A stretch of DNA of 64,000 nucleotides. Origin: Chryseobacterium gleum. GTDB lineage: Bacteria; Bacteroidota; Bacteroidia; Flavobacteriales_D; Sanyastnellaceae. Below, one piece after another: positions 8,676-17,818 of the stretch. Location: NCBI GenBank assembly GCA_945878635.1, contig CAMCTV010000004.1:1-64000 (forward strand), read 5' to 3'. The translations under genes and the position numbers were made by a program. The notes below the pieces were generated by a model, which saw nothing but the letters and a program-made list of their open reading frames with translations, was not told the origin of the DNA and made no database searches. Positions within the stretch are counted from its first letter, which is position 1; every line of letters starts with the position of its first letter.

Positions 8676-9914
8676 ATGATGATGATTGAAAAATTAAAGG
8701 CATACGAAAACAAGCAACCAGAAATTGTTTTTCATTGGAAGGATGGCGAAACCGAAGCAGAAGGTTGGGTAGTGATCAACTCGCTCCGGGGCGGAGCGGC
8801 AGGTGGAGGAACCCGCATGCGCAAGGGATTAGACAAAAGAGAAGTTGAATCGCTGGCCAAAACCATGGAGATTAAATTTAGTGTGAGCGGTCCTGCCATT
8901 GGGGGAGCCAAAAGTGGAATCAATTTTGATCCTGCGGATCCCAGAAAGCAAGGAGTTCTTGAGAGATGGTATGCTGCAGTTAAGCCATTATTGAAAACGT
9001 ATTACGGAACTGGGGGCGACCTCAATGTTGATGAAATACATGAGGTCATTCCCATTACAGAGCAGAATGGGGTTTGGCATCCGCAAGAAGGCGTTTTTAA
9101 TGGGCACTTCAATCCCAGTGAATCACAAAAAATCATCCGCATTGGACAATTGCGCAGAGGGGTCATCAAAGTGTTGAATGATGTTCAATACACACCGTCT
9201 TTGGAAATGGGATACAAAGTGGCGGATATGATTACCGGCTATGGGGTAAGTAAAAGTGTTGAACAATATTATAAAATTTGGGGAGGGTCAATCAGCGGTA
9301 AACGCGTGATCGTTCAAGGATGGGGCAATGTAGGGGCAGCAGCAGCCTTCTACGCCGCCCAAGCTGGCGCCAAGGTGGTAGGAATTATTGACCGCAATGG
9401 AGGAATCATGGATCCACAAGGCCTAAGCTTTGAATCCATCACCCATTTATTTGTGCAGAGACAAGGCAACCAGCTGGTGAGTGATCAAATGATTTCATTT
9501 GACGAAATCAACCAAAAGATATGGTCCATGGGAGCTGAGGTATTTCTTCCATGTGCAGCTTCAAGATTGGTAACCAAAGAACAAGTAGAGCAATTGATAA
9601 CTTCAGGTCTTGAAGTTATTTCTTGTGGTGCCAATGTGCCTTTTGCGGACCAAGAAATCTTCTTTGGACCCATTGCTCAAATGGCCGATCAACAAGTATC
9701 CATCATTCCTGATTTCATCGCCAACTGCGGTATGGCCAGGGTTTTTGCTTACTTAATGAGCAGTGACTTAAAGTCCATTGATGACAAAGCCATTTTTGAA
9801 GATACCTATCAAATCATTGGCAATGCCCTCAAAGAAATTCATGAAATCAACCCTTCAAAAAATAATATCACCGCTTCTGCGTTTGATATCGCATTGAAAA
9901 AACTGAACGTATAA
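8676..9914 (+). CDS. Glu/Leu/Phe/Val dehydrogenase family protein
   Basis: 412 residues from the ATG at 8676; the frame is open back to 8451 but that part overlaps the divergent SIMPL gene and is not conserved-looking. It catalyses NAD(P)-linked oxidative deamination of an amino acid. The substrate-site motif GPAIGGAKSGI carries the expected Lys79, and the Rossmann domain is marked by VIVQGWGNVGAAAA. The GGAAGGGTRM start of the catalytic domain is typical. Whether glutamate or a branched-chain amino acid is used cannot be told from these motifs. Its stop lies 2 bases before the TTG start of porZ. Confidence 0.9.
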   Translation: MMMIEKLKAYENKQPEIVFHWKDGETEAEGWVVINSLRGGAAGGGTRMRKGLDKREVESLAKTMEIKFSVSGPAIGGAKSGINFDPADPRKQGVLERWYAAVKPLLKTYYGTGGDLNVDEIHEVIPITEQNGVWHPQEGVFNGHFNPSESQKIIRIGQLRRGVIKVLNDVQYTPSLEMGYKVADMITGYGVSKSVEQYYKIWGGSISGKRVIVQGWGNVGAAAAFYAAQAGAKVVGIIDRNGGIMDPQGLSFESITHLFVQRQGNQLVSDQMISFDEINQKIWSMGAEVFLPCAASRLVTKEQVEQLITSGLEVISCGANVPFADQEIFFGPIAQMADQQVSIIPDFIANCGMARVFAYLMSSDLKSIDDKAIFEDTYQIIGNALKEIHEINPSKNNITASAFDIALKKLNV

Positions 9915-9916
9915 AA

Positions 9917-12241
9917 TTGAGAATAAAAATAACATCTTTCTTGACTTGCCTTTTGGCACTGCAGGGTGTTGCTCAGCAAGTGGGGCTTTGGAATGATCTA
10001 TTCAGCTACAACAAGATCAACAAACTCGCTCTTGGTCAAACCAATGAAGTTATTGGTCTATCTGAAAATGGAATTATCATTTTCAACTCATTGGAAAAAA
10101 GCTTTCAGAAAATAAGCAAAACCAATGGTTTGAATGATGTAGCGCCAACGGCTGTTGCCTATATTGCTGATGAAAACACCATTGTACTTGGGTATCAAAA
10201 TGGAAATATTGATCTATTAAAATCATCAGGAACGGTCAACGTGCCCGACTTCAAGTTGAGCAACATCATTGGAGACAAGTCAATCAAACACATTGACATA
10301 CAAGACAACTTGGCCTACCTATCTACAGGTATCGGACTTTTGGTTTTGAATTTAGAAGAATACGAAATTAAAAACACCGCCCTTTTAGGGGATAACGGAA
10401 GTGCTGAGCAAGTTTTGTTCACGCTTCATTATAACCAAAAAATGTATTCTGTGGGCCCCAATGAAATCAATTCAATTGAAAGCAACAATCCTTTTTTAGC
10501 CAATTTTCAAAATTGGGATGTCCCATTTTCCAGTGGCAATGGTAAAATCGTTTCAGCCTATGGTTTTGAGCAATGGATCTACTTCATCATCGAAGAACAA
10601 AATACATACACCATTTGGAAAGGAGATATCTTGCTCAACAGTTTTGAACCATTTAGCGCCATTAATACCAATGCTGCACCCCGTTCTTTATGGTGCAATG
10701 GCGACGCAATTACTGTTAGCCTTGAAGACCGTTACTTGATCTTAAATAACCAAGGAGAAATTGTATTTGAAGACAATCAAAACGACTGGCTATACCTTTC
10801 CCCGAACCATGTCATTATCGATGCTTCTGGAAAAAAATGGTTGGGCAATCAAATTTTAGGTTTGTGTTCAAGAGAGGTTGATGGAACAGAGAGAATTCAC
10901 ACACCAATAGGACCTTATTCCAACATCATGCGCAAAGTAAATCCATACAATGACCAAGTTTGGCTGGCCACTGGCAATGTTTTTCCATGGTGGGGGAACA
11001 CCTATACCTATTGCTTTCAATCTGCCTATATTCAGAACAGTTGGATCAATGAAAGTTTTGGAAATGGAGCCAACACATTTGGCGATGGTGTTTTTGATGT
11101 ATTGGACGTTGCTGTAGATCCCAACGACAATAAACACGTACTATTTGGAAGCTGGGAGGAAGGTTTAATTGAAAGACAAACCGATGGCCGAATCAATATT
11201 TTCAATTCTGCAACGGGCAAAAACCCGCTCAATTCCTCTGTTGATACAGCCAACAATTGGACAGCAGTGGGAAGTGTACAATTTGACCTCAGCGGTAACG
11301 CTTGGATTGGAAATAGTTTTTCCGAAAACCCTGTTGTCGTTTATACCAAAGAAAAACAATTCATCGATTTCAATTTCAGCCCAATGGTTTCCAAGTCCGA
11401 CATTGTAGAGCAGGTCTTTCATTCTCAAGCAGGTTATGTGTTTGCCATTATCCGCGGAAAAGGAGTCCTGGCGATCAATTACAATGGAACAATTGACAAC
11501 AAAGATGATGATGTATACAAGTTATTGGTCGACAAAGAAGGGCAAGGAGGTTTACCCACTAAAGATGTATACTCCATTACTGAAGATTTGGATGGAAATA
11601 TTTGGCTGGGTACCATCAAAGGCGTTGCGATATTTTACAACCAAGAAGCGATTTTTACTGAAGAAAATTTTGATGCAGAACAAATACTGATCTCACAAGA
11701 TGGAAACACCCAAATCCTTTTAGAAACAGAGGCCATCAATAACATTGAAATTGACGGCGGAAACAACAAGTGGATTGCCACCCAAAACAATGGTGTGTAT
11801 CGATTCAGCCCAGATGGCTTGACGCAATTGGCACATTACACCAAAGAGAATACACCGCTTCCATCCAATAACGTATACGACATCGGCATCAATCAAGCCA
11901 ATGGGCAAATCTTCTTTGCCACCGACAGAGGGCTCATTTCCTACACCGGAGACGCCACCAATTTTGACAATAAAATGGAGAAAGTGTATGCTTACCCCAA
12001 CCCTGTCCCATCAGATTATCAAGGATTAATATCTATTCAAGGCTTGGCTTATGAGAGTCAAGTAAGAATCACTGATATCGCTGGCAAGATGGTTTTTTCG
12101 GGAAGCAGTGAAGGTGGACGTTGTGTTTGGAATGGCAAGGATGCCCAAGGCAATCGTCCATCGGCAGGTGTTTACATTATCATGGCTGGAGATTCCCAAG
12201 GGGACGTTAAAAACGTTTCTAAAATAGCATTTGAGCGTTGA
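9917..12241 (+). CDS. porZ: T9SS surface component PorZ
   Basis: 774 residues. A TTG start is chosen because it is followed directly by a good signal peptide (MRIKITSFLTCLLALQGVAQQ) and no ATG lies nearby. The mature protein opens with VGLWNDLFSYNKINKLALG, the usual start of the PorZ N-terminal beta-propeller, and a second propeller is suggested by SITEDLDGNIWLGTIKGVAIF and NKWIATQNNGVYRF. It ends with a type A sorting domain (AYPNPVPSDYQG...AGVYIIMAG..KIAFER). PorZ is a surface protein of the type IX attachment complex that presents A-LPS to the sortase PorU. It is far from the gldKLMN cluster at 40-45 kb. Confidence 0.92.
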   Translation: MRIKITSFLTCLLALQGVAQQVGLWNDLFSYNKINKLALGQTNEVIGLSENGIIIFNSLEKSFQKISKTNGLNDVAPTAVAYIADENTIVLGYQNGNIDLLKSSGTVNVPDFKLSNIIGDKSIKHIDIQDNLAYLSTGIGLLVLNLEEYEIKNTALLGDNGSAEQVLFTLHYNQKMYSVGPNEINSIESNNPFLANFQNWDVPFSSGNGKIVSAYGFEQWIYFIIEEQNTYTIWKGDILLNSFEPFSAINTNAAPRSLWCNGDAITVSLEDRYLILNNQGEIVFEDNQNDWLYLSPNHVIIDASGKKWLGNQILGLCSREVDGTERIHTPIGPYSNIMRKVNPYNDQVWLATGNVFPWWGNTYTYCFQSAYIQNSWINESFGNGANTFGDGVFDVLDVAVDPNDNKHVLFGSWEEGLIERQTDGRINIFNSATGKNPLNSSVDTANNWTAVGSVQFDLSGNAWIGNSFSENPVVVYTKEKQFIDFNFSPMVSKSDIVEQVFHSQAGYVFAIIRGKGVLAINYNGTIDNKDDDVYKLLVDKEGQGGLPTKDVYSITEDLDGNIWLGTIKGVAIFYNQEAIFTEENFDAEQILISQDGNTQILLETEAINNIEIDGGNNKWIATQNNGVYRFSPDGLTQLAHYTKENTPLPSNNVYDIGINQANGQIFFATDRGLISYTGDATNFDNKMEKVYAYPNPVPSDYQGLISIQGLAYESQVRITDIAGKMVFSGSSEGGRCVWNGKDAQGNRPSAGVYIIMAGDSQGDVKNVSKIAFER

Positions 12242-12263
12242 TTTTTTTTCTTTCCTTTACATC

Positions 12264-12905
12264 ATGATATTCATACAAGTTTCAGAAGCACCCTCTATGG
12301 AGGTGCTGGATCTCATCCTCAAAGGCGGATGGGTTATGGTGGCGTTGGGCATTCTTTTGGTCTACACCATTTATATACTCATCGAGCGAATGCTGTATTT
12401 CAATCAGCAAAACATTGCCCCTGCTGAAAAAAGCAGGAGACACATAGAATTGCTCAGAACGGGGGAAAACCATGGAGCATCACAATTGTGCACCACTGTA
12501 AAAGGTTCATGGGGAAGAATTTTCATTCACGCTGGAAGTGCCAATAATCTCGAAGAGGTGAATCAACTGCTTTCAGATGCTACCAATATTGAAATTGCAC
12601 ATTATGAAAAAGGACTTTCTTCATTGAGTTTGATTGCTGGTGTTGCGCCTTTGTTGGGTTTTATTGGAACCATCTTTGGTGTAATCACCATTTTCTTTGA
12701 CATCTCTGTTTCGCAGGACATTAGCATAGCGGTTATTTCAGAAGGTTTGTATCAAAAAATGGTGTCCTCTGCCGGTGGTCTTGTTGTCGGCATTTTGGCA
12801 TTTTCTGCTTATCATATTTTCCAACAAAAGATTGATCACTTTTCACGAAACATCCAAGAGCACGCTTTGTTGGTGAAATTGGCACAAAAAGAAAGTCAGT
12901 CCTAA
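12264..12905 (+). CDS. exbB: MotA/TolQ/ExbB proton-channel family protein (first copy)
   Basis: About 213 residues from the ATG at 12264; an upstream in-frame TTG at 12231 lies inside porZ and is less likely. Three membrane segments are visible: near residues 20-42 (WVMVALGILLVYTIYILIE), 120-140 (LSLIAGVAPLLGFIGTIFGVITIF) and 160-180 (MVSSAGGLVVGILAFSAYHIF). The GVAPLLGFIGTIFGVI block lines the ion channel in this family. With ExbD it forms the inner-membrane motor that converts the ion gradient into movement of a TonB- or TolA-type protein. exbD begins one base after its stop. Confidence 0.9.
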   Translation: MIFIQVSEAPSMEVLDLILKGGWVMVALGILLVYTIYILIERMLYFNQQNIAPAEKSRRHIELLRTGENHGASQLCTTVKGSWGRIFIHAGSANNLEEVNQLLSDATNIEIAHYEKGLSSLSLIAGVAPLLGFIGTIFGVITIFFDISVSQDISIAVISEGLYQKMVSSAGGLVVGILAFSAYHIFQQKIDHFSRNIQEHALLVKLAQKESQS

Positions 12906-12906
12906 A

Positions 12907-13311
12907 ATGAAAATCAATCGTCGCAGAAAACATGGTGCGGAGGTTAGCACCCATTCATTGAATGACATCATGTTTTTTCTTTTGCTTTTCTTTTTGATTT
13001 TGTCCACCATGGCCCATCCCAATGTGCTGAAAGTAATGTTGCCTGAGTCTAAAGAAAACAAAGCCAAAGAGGCCAAACAAAATGTACAAGTTGCCATGGA
13101 TGCCAACGCGCAATTGTTTTATGAAAACAAACCTTGCTCCGCAGAGGATCTTGAACGAAAACTAGAATTGGTTCACCAAAAAGATTCTACCATTGCCGTA
13201 TCCCTTCAAATGGACAAAACATTACCGATTCAAAAATTGGTTGAGGTGATGGAAATCGGCAAGCGACAGCAAGTATCTATGTTTTTAAAAACAACAAAAC
13301 CACAACAATGA
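12907..13311 (+). CDS. exbD: ExbD/TolR family protein (first copy)
   Basis: 134 residues. One N-terminal helix preceded by a basic stretch; the membrane segment LNDIMFFLLLFFLILST holds the conserved Asp20 that carries the ion in ExbD proteins. A periplasmic domain of about 90 residues follows. It partners the ExbB just upstream. Its last codons overlap the nhaD start (ATG at 13308, exbD stop TGA at 13309-13311), a layout typical of translational coupling. Confidence 0.9.
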   Translation: MKINRRRKHGAEVSTHSLNDIMFFLLLFFLILSTMAHPNVLKVMLPESKENKAKEAKQNVQVAMDANAQLFYENKPCSAEDLERKLELVHQKDSTIAVSLQMDKTLPIQKLVEVMEIGKRQQVSMFLKTTKPQQ

Positions 13312-14639
13312 CCAGTATCATTCTTGCGGTTTTCTTGATGGGTTACGTCCTCATCGCCACTGAGCACTATGTAAAAATTGACAAAGCTGCAACTGCACTA
13401 TTCATTGGTGTAGCATGCTGGGTGCTCATGGTGACCGGATATTCTGAGCCCCTTCCACATTGGTTGTCTGATATAACAACTTTTGGAGATACCCACTTTT
13501 TTTCAGAACGCCTGGCACATCACATCGAAGAAATTTCAGGAATCCTATTGTTCTTGATGGGAGCTATGACCATTGTAGAGATCGTAGATGCGCATGACGG
13601 ATTCAAATTGATTACAGACCGCATCACTACCAAGAAAAAAAGTCGTTTGCTTTGGATCATTGGTCTGCTCACTTTTTTCTTGTCGGCAGCTTTGGATAAT
13701 TTGACAACATCCATCGTCATGATAAGTCTGTTGCGTAAGCTCATTCCGGATCAACCCACCCGGTGGCTATTTGCCGGTATCGTTGTCATTGCGGCCAATG
13801 CTGGTGGTGCCTGGTCTCCCATTGGAGACGTCACCACGACGATGCTTTGGATTGGTGGACAAATCAGTACACTGCCTTTGGTACAACATTTATTCTTACC
13901 CAGTCTAATCAGTCTAATCATACCAGTATCCTTTGTGTCATTACAGCTTAAAGGAAATCTAGACTCGATCCCCAAAAGCACCAGCATCCCTGTGACCCGC
14001 AAAGAACAAAATGTGATCTTATTCTTGGGTTTGGGAGGGTTATTAGCCGTTCCATTTTTCAAACAAATCACCCACCTCCCCCCTTTCATGGGCATCATGC
14101 TCAGTCTAGGTATTTTGTGGATTGCCACAGACCTTATGCATGGACGAAAATTGGATGAAGAGAAATCGGGGTTCAGTGCTTTGCACGCCTTGCGCAAAAT
14201 CGACATTCCATCCATTCTTTTTTTCTTGGGAATCCTTTTGGCCGTTGGCGCCTTGCAAGAAGTCGGAATTCTCTCCTCTTCTGCTATTTGGCTTAAAGAA
14301 CAACTTAATAATCCTTACACCATCAATTTGGTCATTGGCATACTCAGCGCAATAATCGATAACGTTCCATTGGTTGCGGCATCCATTGGCATGTATCCCA
14401 TTACAGAAATGGGGACTGATGTATGGGCCAATCACTTTGTGCAAGACGGTGTTTTCTGGGAATTTTTGGCTTACTGTGCCGGGACGGGCGGAAGTATTTT
14501 GATCATTGGTTCTGCAGCAGGCGTTGCCGTAATGGGATTGGAAAAAATCGATTTCGGATGGTACTTCAAGAAGATTAGTTTATGGGCTTTATTGGGGTAT
14601 TTGGGAGGTGGGCTTGTTTACATGTTAATGCACCTATAG
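13308..14639 (+). CDS. nhaD: NhaD-type Na+/H+ antiporter
   Basis: 443 residues with about 11-12 hydrophobic segments. It exchanges internal Na+ (or Li+) for external H+ across the inner membrane. The sequences FFLSAALDNLTTSIVMISLLRKL and NAGGAWSPIGDVTTTMLWIGGQ carry the two paired conserved regions of NhaD/ion transporter (IT) superfamily proteins, with Asp residues next to discontinuous helices (DNLTTS, GDVTTTMLW). Its ATG overlaps the exbD stop, so it is read from the same message. The embedding between two ExbBD pairs suggests ion management linked to envelope energisation; that link is inferred. Confidence 0.88.
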   Translation: MTSIILAVFLMGYVLIATEHYVKIDKAATALFIGVACWVLMVTGYSEPLPHWLSDITTFGDTHFFSERLAHHIEEISGILLFLMGAMTIVEIVDAHDGFKLITDRITTKKKSRLLWIIGLLTFFLSAALDNLTTSIVMISLLRKLIPDQPTRWLFAGIVVIAANAGGAWSPIGDVTTTMLWIGGQISTLPLVQHLFLPSLISLIIPVSFVSLQLKGNLDSIPKSTSIPVTRKEQNVILFLGLGGLLAVPFFKQITHLPPFMGIMLSLGILWIATDLMHGRKLDEEKSGFSALHALRKIDIPSILFFLGILLAVGALQEVGILSSSAIWLKEQLNNPYTINLVIGILSAIIDNVPLVAASIGMYPITEMGTDVWANHFVQDGVFWEFLAYCAGTGGSILIIGSAAGVAVMGLEKIDFGWYFKKISLWALLGYLGGGLVYMLMHL

Positions 14640-14704
14640 TTTCAACCAACTGCGTTGAATAACTCTTTGAATATTTCCAAAGGACAAAACAAAAAGCGCT
14701 CATC

Positions 14705-14727
14705 TTCGTTCAGCATAAAAGAACGAA
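14705..14727. promoter_or_regulatory. 7-bp inverted repeat just before the second exbB start
   Basis: TTCGTTC (14705-14711) and GAACGAA (14721-14727) form a perfect inverted repeat with a 9-base spacer, ending one base before the exbB ATG. It could be a protein-binding site or an mRNA hairpin covering the start region. It has no T-run, so it is not a terminator. Confidence 0.4.
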
Positions 14728-14728
14728 C

Positions 14729-15421
14729 ATGACTTTGACAACCATTTTTCTACAAGCAGCAGTAAATCTTCCGGATGCTGCAGCGCCGCACAACACCACA
14801 ATCGCTGAAACGCTTTTGCATCAATTGGCCACTGGCTGGTACATCTATGTACCTCAATTGTTCATGAGTGTTTTGAGTGTTTATATTATCATCGATAGAT
14901 GGATTGCCACTAAAAATGCATTGAAAGGAGAGGCCAATTTTCTACCTCGCATCAAAGAATACATCTATGCAGGCAAAATTGATATGGCCAAGGATTTGGC
15001 CAAAAACATGGGCACTCCAGAAGGAAGCATCATTCACAAAGGTCTAAGCAGAATTGGCAAACCCGTTAATGACATTAAGAAAGCCATTGAGAATGTTGGC
15101 AAGCAAGAAACGGCAAAACTAGAGAAGAACGTCATCGTTTTGGCAACCATCGCTGGTGTTGCGCCTGTATTTGGATTCTTGGGAACTGTGTTTGGTGTAA
15201 TTACCATTTTCAAAGACATTGCTGAAGCAGGATCATTACAAATCAGCACAGTATCAGAGGGATTGTATTTAAAGATGATTTCATCTGCTGTGGGTTTGAT
15301 TGTCTTCATGATTGCGCACATTGGCTACAACTTAATGATTTCAAGAATCAATAAAGTCGTCAATAAGATGGAAGCCCACGCTATCGAGTTTTTGGATATC
15401 CTTGAAGAACCAACCCACTAA
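14729..15421 (+). CDS. exbB: MotA/TolQ/ExbB proton-channel family protein (second copy)
   Basis: 230 residues. Membrane segments lie near residues 33-55 (GWYIYVPQLFMSVLSVYIIIDRW), 141-163 (ATIAGVAPVFGFLGTVFGVITIF) and 183-205 (MISSAVGLIVFMIAHIGYNLMI). It shares the channel block GVAPxxGFxGTxFGVITIF with the copy at 12264 but diverges elsewhere, so it is a distinct paralogue and not a recent duplicate. It is followed by its own exbD after 5 bases, then by tonB, and is probably the TonB motor of this cluster. Confidence 0.92.
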   Translation: MTLTTIFLQAAVNLPDAAAPHNTTIAETLLHQLATGWYIYVPQLFMSVLSVYIIIDRWIATKNALKGEANFLPRIKEYIYAGKIDMAKDLAKNMGTPEGSIIHKGLSRIGKPVNDIKKAIENVGKQETAKLEKNVIVLATIAGVAPVFGFLGTVFGVITIFKDIAEAGSLQISTVSEGLYLKMISSAVGLIVFMIAHIGYNLMISRINKVVNKMEAHAIEFLDILEEPTH

Positions 15422-15426
15422 TCAAT

Positions 15427-15831
15427 ATGGATTTTGGAAGGAAAAATAAGGTTCATGTTGAACCTGCGATGTCGGCACTGTCCGATATCATCTTCATGCT
15501 GTTGATCTTCTTCATCATCGCCAGTACATTGGCTGTGAACGGAGAGGCGGTCAATCTTCCCAAAACCACAACAGGGCAACCATCAGTGGGAAGCACCACC
15601 GTGACCATCACCAAAGATTTGGTGTATTCATTGAACAATGAAGTCATTGAAAAAGATCAACTCAAAGAAAGACTGCAGAGTTACTTCTTTGGAAGACCGC
15701 AAGAAAAGCGCACTGTAATTCTAAATGTGGATCGCGATGTTCCCACTGGAGAGACCATTGAACTATTTTCAACCTTGAAGGTACTGCACTGTGAACCCGT
15801 TATTGCAACGCAAACACCCAAGCCCGAGTAA
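15427..15831 (+). CDS. exbD: ExbD/TolR family protein (second copy)
   Basis: 134 residues. The single N-terminal membrane helix (LSDIIFMLLIFFIIAST) holds the conserved channel Asp. A periplasmic domain follows that ends near residue 130. Its stop overlaps the tonB start by one base (TAATG), which suggests the three proteins of the complex are made together. Confidence 0.92.
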   Translation: MDFGRKNKVHVEPAMSALSDIIFMLLIFFIIASTLAVNGEAVNLPKTTTGQPSVGSTTVTITKDLVYSLNNEVIEKDQLKERLQSYFFGRPQEKRTVILNVDRDVPTGETIELFSTLKVLHCEPVIATQTPKPE

Positions 15832-16595
15832 TGATTCAGAAGTACACCCCATTTGTTGGCACATTGATCTTTCACAGCATCCTTTTTGGCATGCTTATCA
15901 TGGGCATGCGAAGTTGTACCAAATTACCACCCATCGAGCCTATTCAATATGAGAGTTTGAGCTTGGCCGCGCTGGGCGATTTTGAACCTGGAGAAGGGGA
16001 ATATGTTGACTTAGGAGCAGAAAGCGCTGCTATGAGTGCTGCCAGCGGTGATGTCAATGAAGTTATTGCCGATGCGCAATCGCAAGTCACTGCACAAGGT
16101 GATGACACGCCGTCTGAAAGCAACAATACCAACGCCGACCCCAATCCGCAACCAACAGCGCAGGAGCAGCAACAAAACGCACAGAAGAGCAAAATCAACA
16201 ATCTCTTTGACAAAGGAAAGAATACTTCAGCCGGTGACACTCCTGGTGGAGGCGGGATAGAGGGCAATCCTGATGGCACGCTTGGAGGCAAAGGCATGTT
16301 TGGAGGATCTGGTGGTGAAGGAAAATGGAGTTTGAAAGGCCGTGGAATGAAATCCGCCCCAAGCTTAGAAAAAAAACCAGACTTTGCCGGAACCATTTAC
16401 CTGAACATTACTGTGGATAGTGAAGGAAAAGTGACCAGCGCTACCGTTGATCCCGTTCAGTCCAAAGTATCTGCTGAAGGCTTCAAGCAACTTTCAGAAT
16501 TGGCCATTGAGGCCGCCAAAAAAGCGCGTTTTACCACCTTTGCCAATAGCAAAAAGCAAGTGGGTTCGATTGTGATAACGTTCAAACTCAAATGA
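15831..16595 (+). CDS. tonB: TonB-like energy transducer
   Basis: 254 residues. A single N-terminal membrane helix (FVGTLIFHSILFGMLIMGM) contains the His16 expected in the TonB helix. Residues 50-165 are a low-complexity periplasmic spanner rich in Gln, Asn, Asp and Gly (a run of GGGGIEGNPDGTLGGKGMFG). The C-terminal 85 residues fit a TonB/TolA fold: TIYLNITVDSEGKVTSATVD, then AKKARFTTFANS and IVITFKLK. It should transmit ExbBD motion to outer-membrane receptors. The glycine-rich spanner replaces the Pro-Lys type of classic TonB. Its end overlaps the folC start (ATGA). Confidence 0.85.
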   Translation: MIQKYTPFVGTLIFHSILFGMLIMGMRSCTKLPPIEPIQYESLSLAALGDFEPGEGEYVDLGAESAAMSAASGDVNEVIADAQSQVTAQGDDTPSESNNTNADPNPQPTAQEQQQNAQKSKINNLFDKGKNTSAGDTPGGGGIEGNPDGTLGGKGMFGGSGGEGKWSLKGRGMKSAPSLEKKPDFAGTIYLNITVDSEGKVTSATVDPVQSKVSAEGFKQLSELAIEAAKKARFTTFANSKKQVGSIVITFKLK

Positions 16596-17818
16596 CCTAT
16601 TCAGCAGCCCTGCAATTTCTATTTGAACAATTGCCCATGTTTCACCGCATTGGTGCAGCTGCTTACAAACCTTCATTGAGCAACACAGAAGCCCTTTGCG
16701 AATGGCTCAATCACCCAGAAAAAAAAGTAAAGACCATCCATGTCGGTGGCACCAATGGAAAAGGCTCAACCTCTTCACTCATTGCATCCAGCTTGCAGTG
16801 CGCTGGATTCAAAGTAGGTCTTTACACCAGTCCTCATTTGATAGATTTCAGGGAGCGAATCAAAATCAATGGTGAATGGATTGAGGAAGACTTCATGACT
16901 CAATTTGTGTTAAGATACAAAAATTGGAACGAACGCAATATTGAGCCATCCTTCTTTGAACTCACATTTGCCATGGCCATGGATTACTTCTGCGAACAAC
17001 AAGTGGATTATGCTGTTATTGAAGTGGGTATGGGTGGACGATTAGACAGCACCAATGTTATCTCACCCTTGCATTGCATTATCACCAACGTCTCCAAAGA
17101 CCACATGCAATTCCTGGGAGACACCATTCCTAAAATTGCGCAAGAAAAAGCGGGCATTCTCAAAAGAGGAATAGCAGCCACTTTTGGACCTATGCGAGAA
17201 GAAGCTTTGGTTGTCCTAAAAAACAAAGCAGAAGATCTAGGCATTTCCTTTCAGTCAGCAGCAATTCAAGCAACATATCCTAGCCCTTTAGTAGGAACCT
17301 TTCAAGACGAAAACAAATCCACTGCATTCTGCGCCCTAAAAACACTTCAACAAACAATACCCGCCATCACAGACCGCGCTATTGAAGAAGGTTTTAAAAA
17401 TGTAATTCAAAACACAGGGCTATTGGGTCGTTTTCAAACCCTTTCTGAAAATCCCACAACCATTGTTGATGTTGGACACAATGAAGATGGCTTAAACTTG
17501 GTATTTGCTGAAATTCAAAAACGCTCATTTCAAAAATTACACATCGTGCTGGGAATGGTGAATGACAAGGACATTGAAAATATTCTTGAATTGTTCCCTA
17601 AAACAGCGCAGTACTATTTCTGCAAAGCCAATATTCCCAGAGGTCTAGACGCAACCCTACTTTGTAATATGGCACAACAGAAAAATCTGATTGGCGAGGT
17701 GTATTCTTCAGTAGAAAAAGCATATGAAAGTGCCAAGAGCAAGGCCCATGAGGAAGACTTGGTACTGGTAACAGGATCTTTCTTCACCGTTGCCGAGGTC
17801 CTTCAAATTATGCGTTGA
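16592..17818 (+). CDS. folC: Bifunctional dihydrofolate/folylpolyglutamate synthase
   Basis: 408 residues. It adds glutamate to dihydropteroate and to folates, using ATP, in the cytoplasm. The Mur-ligase P-loop GTNGKGSTSSLIASS is clear near residues 52-66, with VIEVGMGGRLDSTNVI and ITNVSKDHMQFLGDTI as further family blocks and DVGHNEDG in the C-terminal domain. It is the last gene of the exbB-tonB run (4-base overlap with tonB). Its 3' end overlaps the convergent thiL by 11 bases. Confidence 0.96.
   Translation: MTYSAALQFLFEQLPMFHRIGAAAYKPSLSNTEALCEWLNHPEKKVKTIHVGGTNGKGSTSSLIASSLQCAGFKVGLYTSPHLIDFRERIKINGEWIEEDFMTQFVLRYKNWNERNIEPSFFELTFAMAMDYFCEQQVDYAVIEVGMGGRLDSTNVISPLHCIITNVSKDHMQFLGDTIPKIAQEKAGILKRGIAATFGPMREEALVVLKNKAEDLGISFQSAAIQATYPSPLVGTFQDENKSTAFCALKTLQQTIPAITDRAIEEGFKNVIQNTGLLGRFQTLSENPTTIVDVGHNEDGLNLVFAEIQKRSFQKLHIVLGMVNDKDIENILELFPKTAQYYFCKANIPRGLDATLLCNMAQQKNLIGEVYSSVEKAYESAKSKAHEEDLVLVTGSFFTVAEVLQIMR

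Noticed and set aside
13751-14215. A 154-codon open frame antisense to nhaD
   Set aside because: It lies wholly inside a well-supported membrane protein gene, and its residues show no family pattern or signal; a shadow frame.
15944-16396. A 150-codon Pro/Ser-rich open frame antisense to tonB
   Set aside because: The composition is the complement of the Gly-rich TonB spanner. No other coding evidence.
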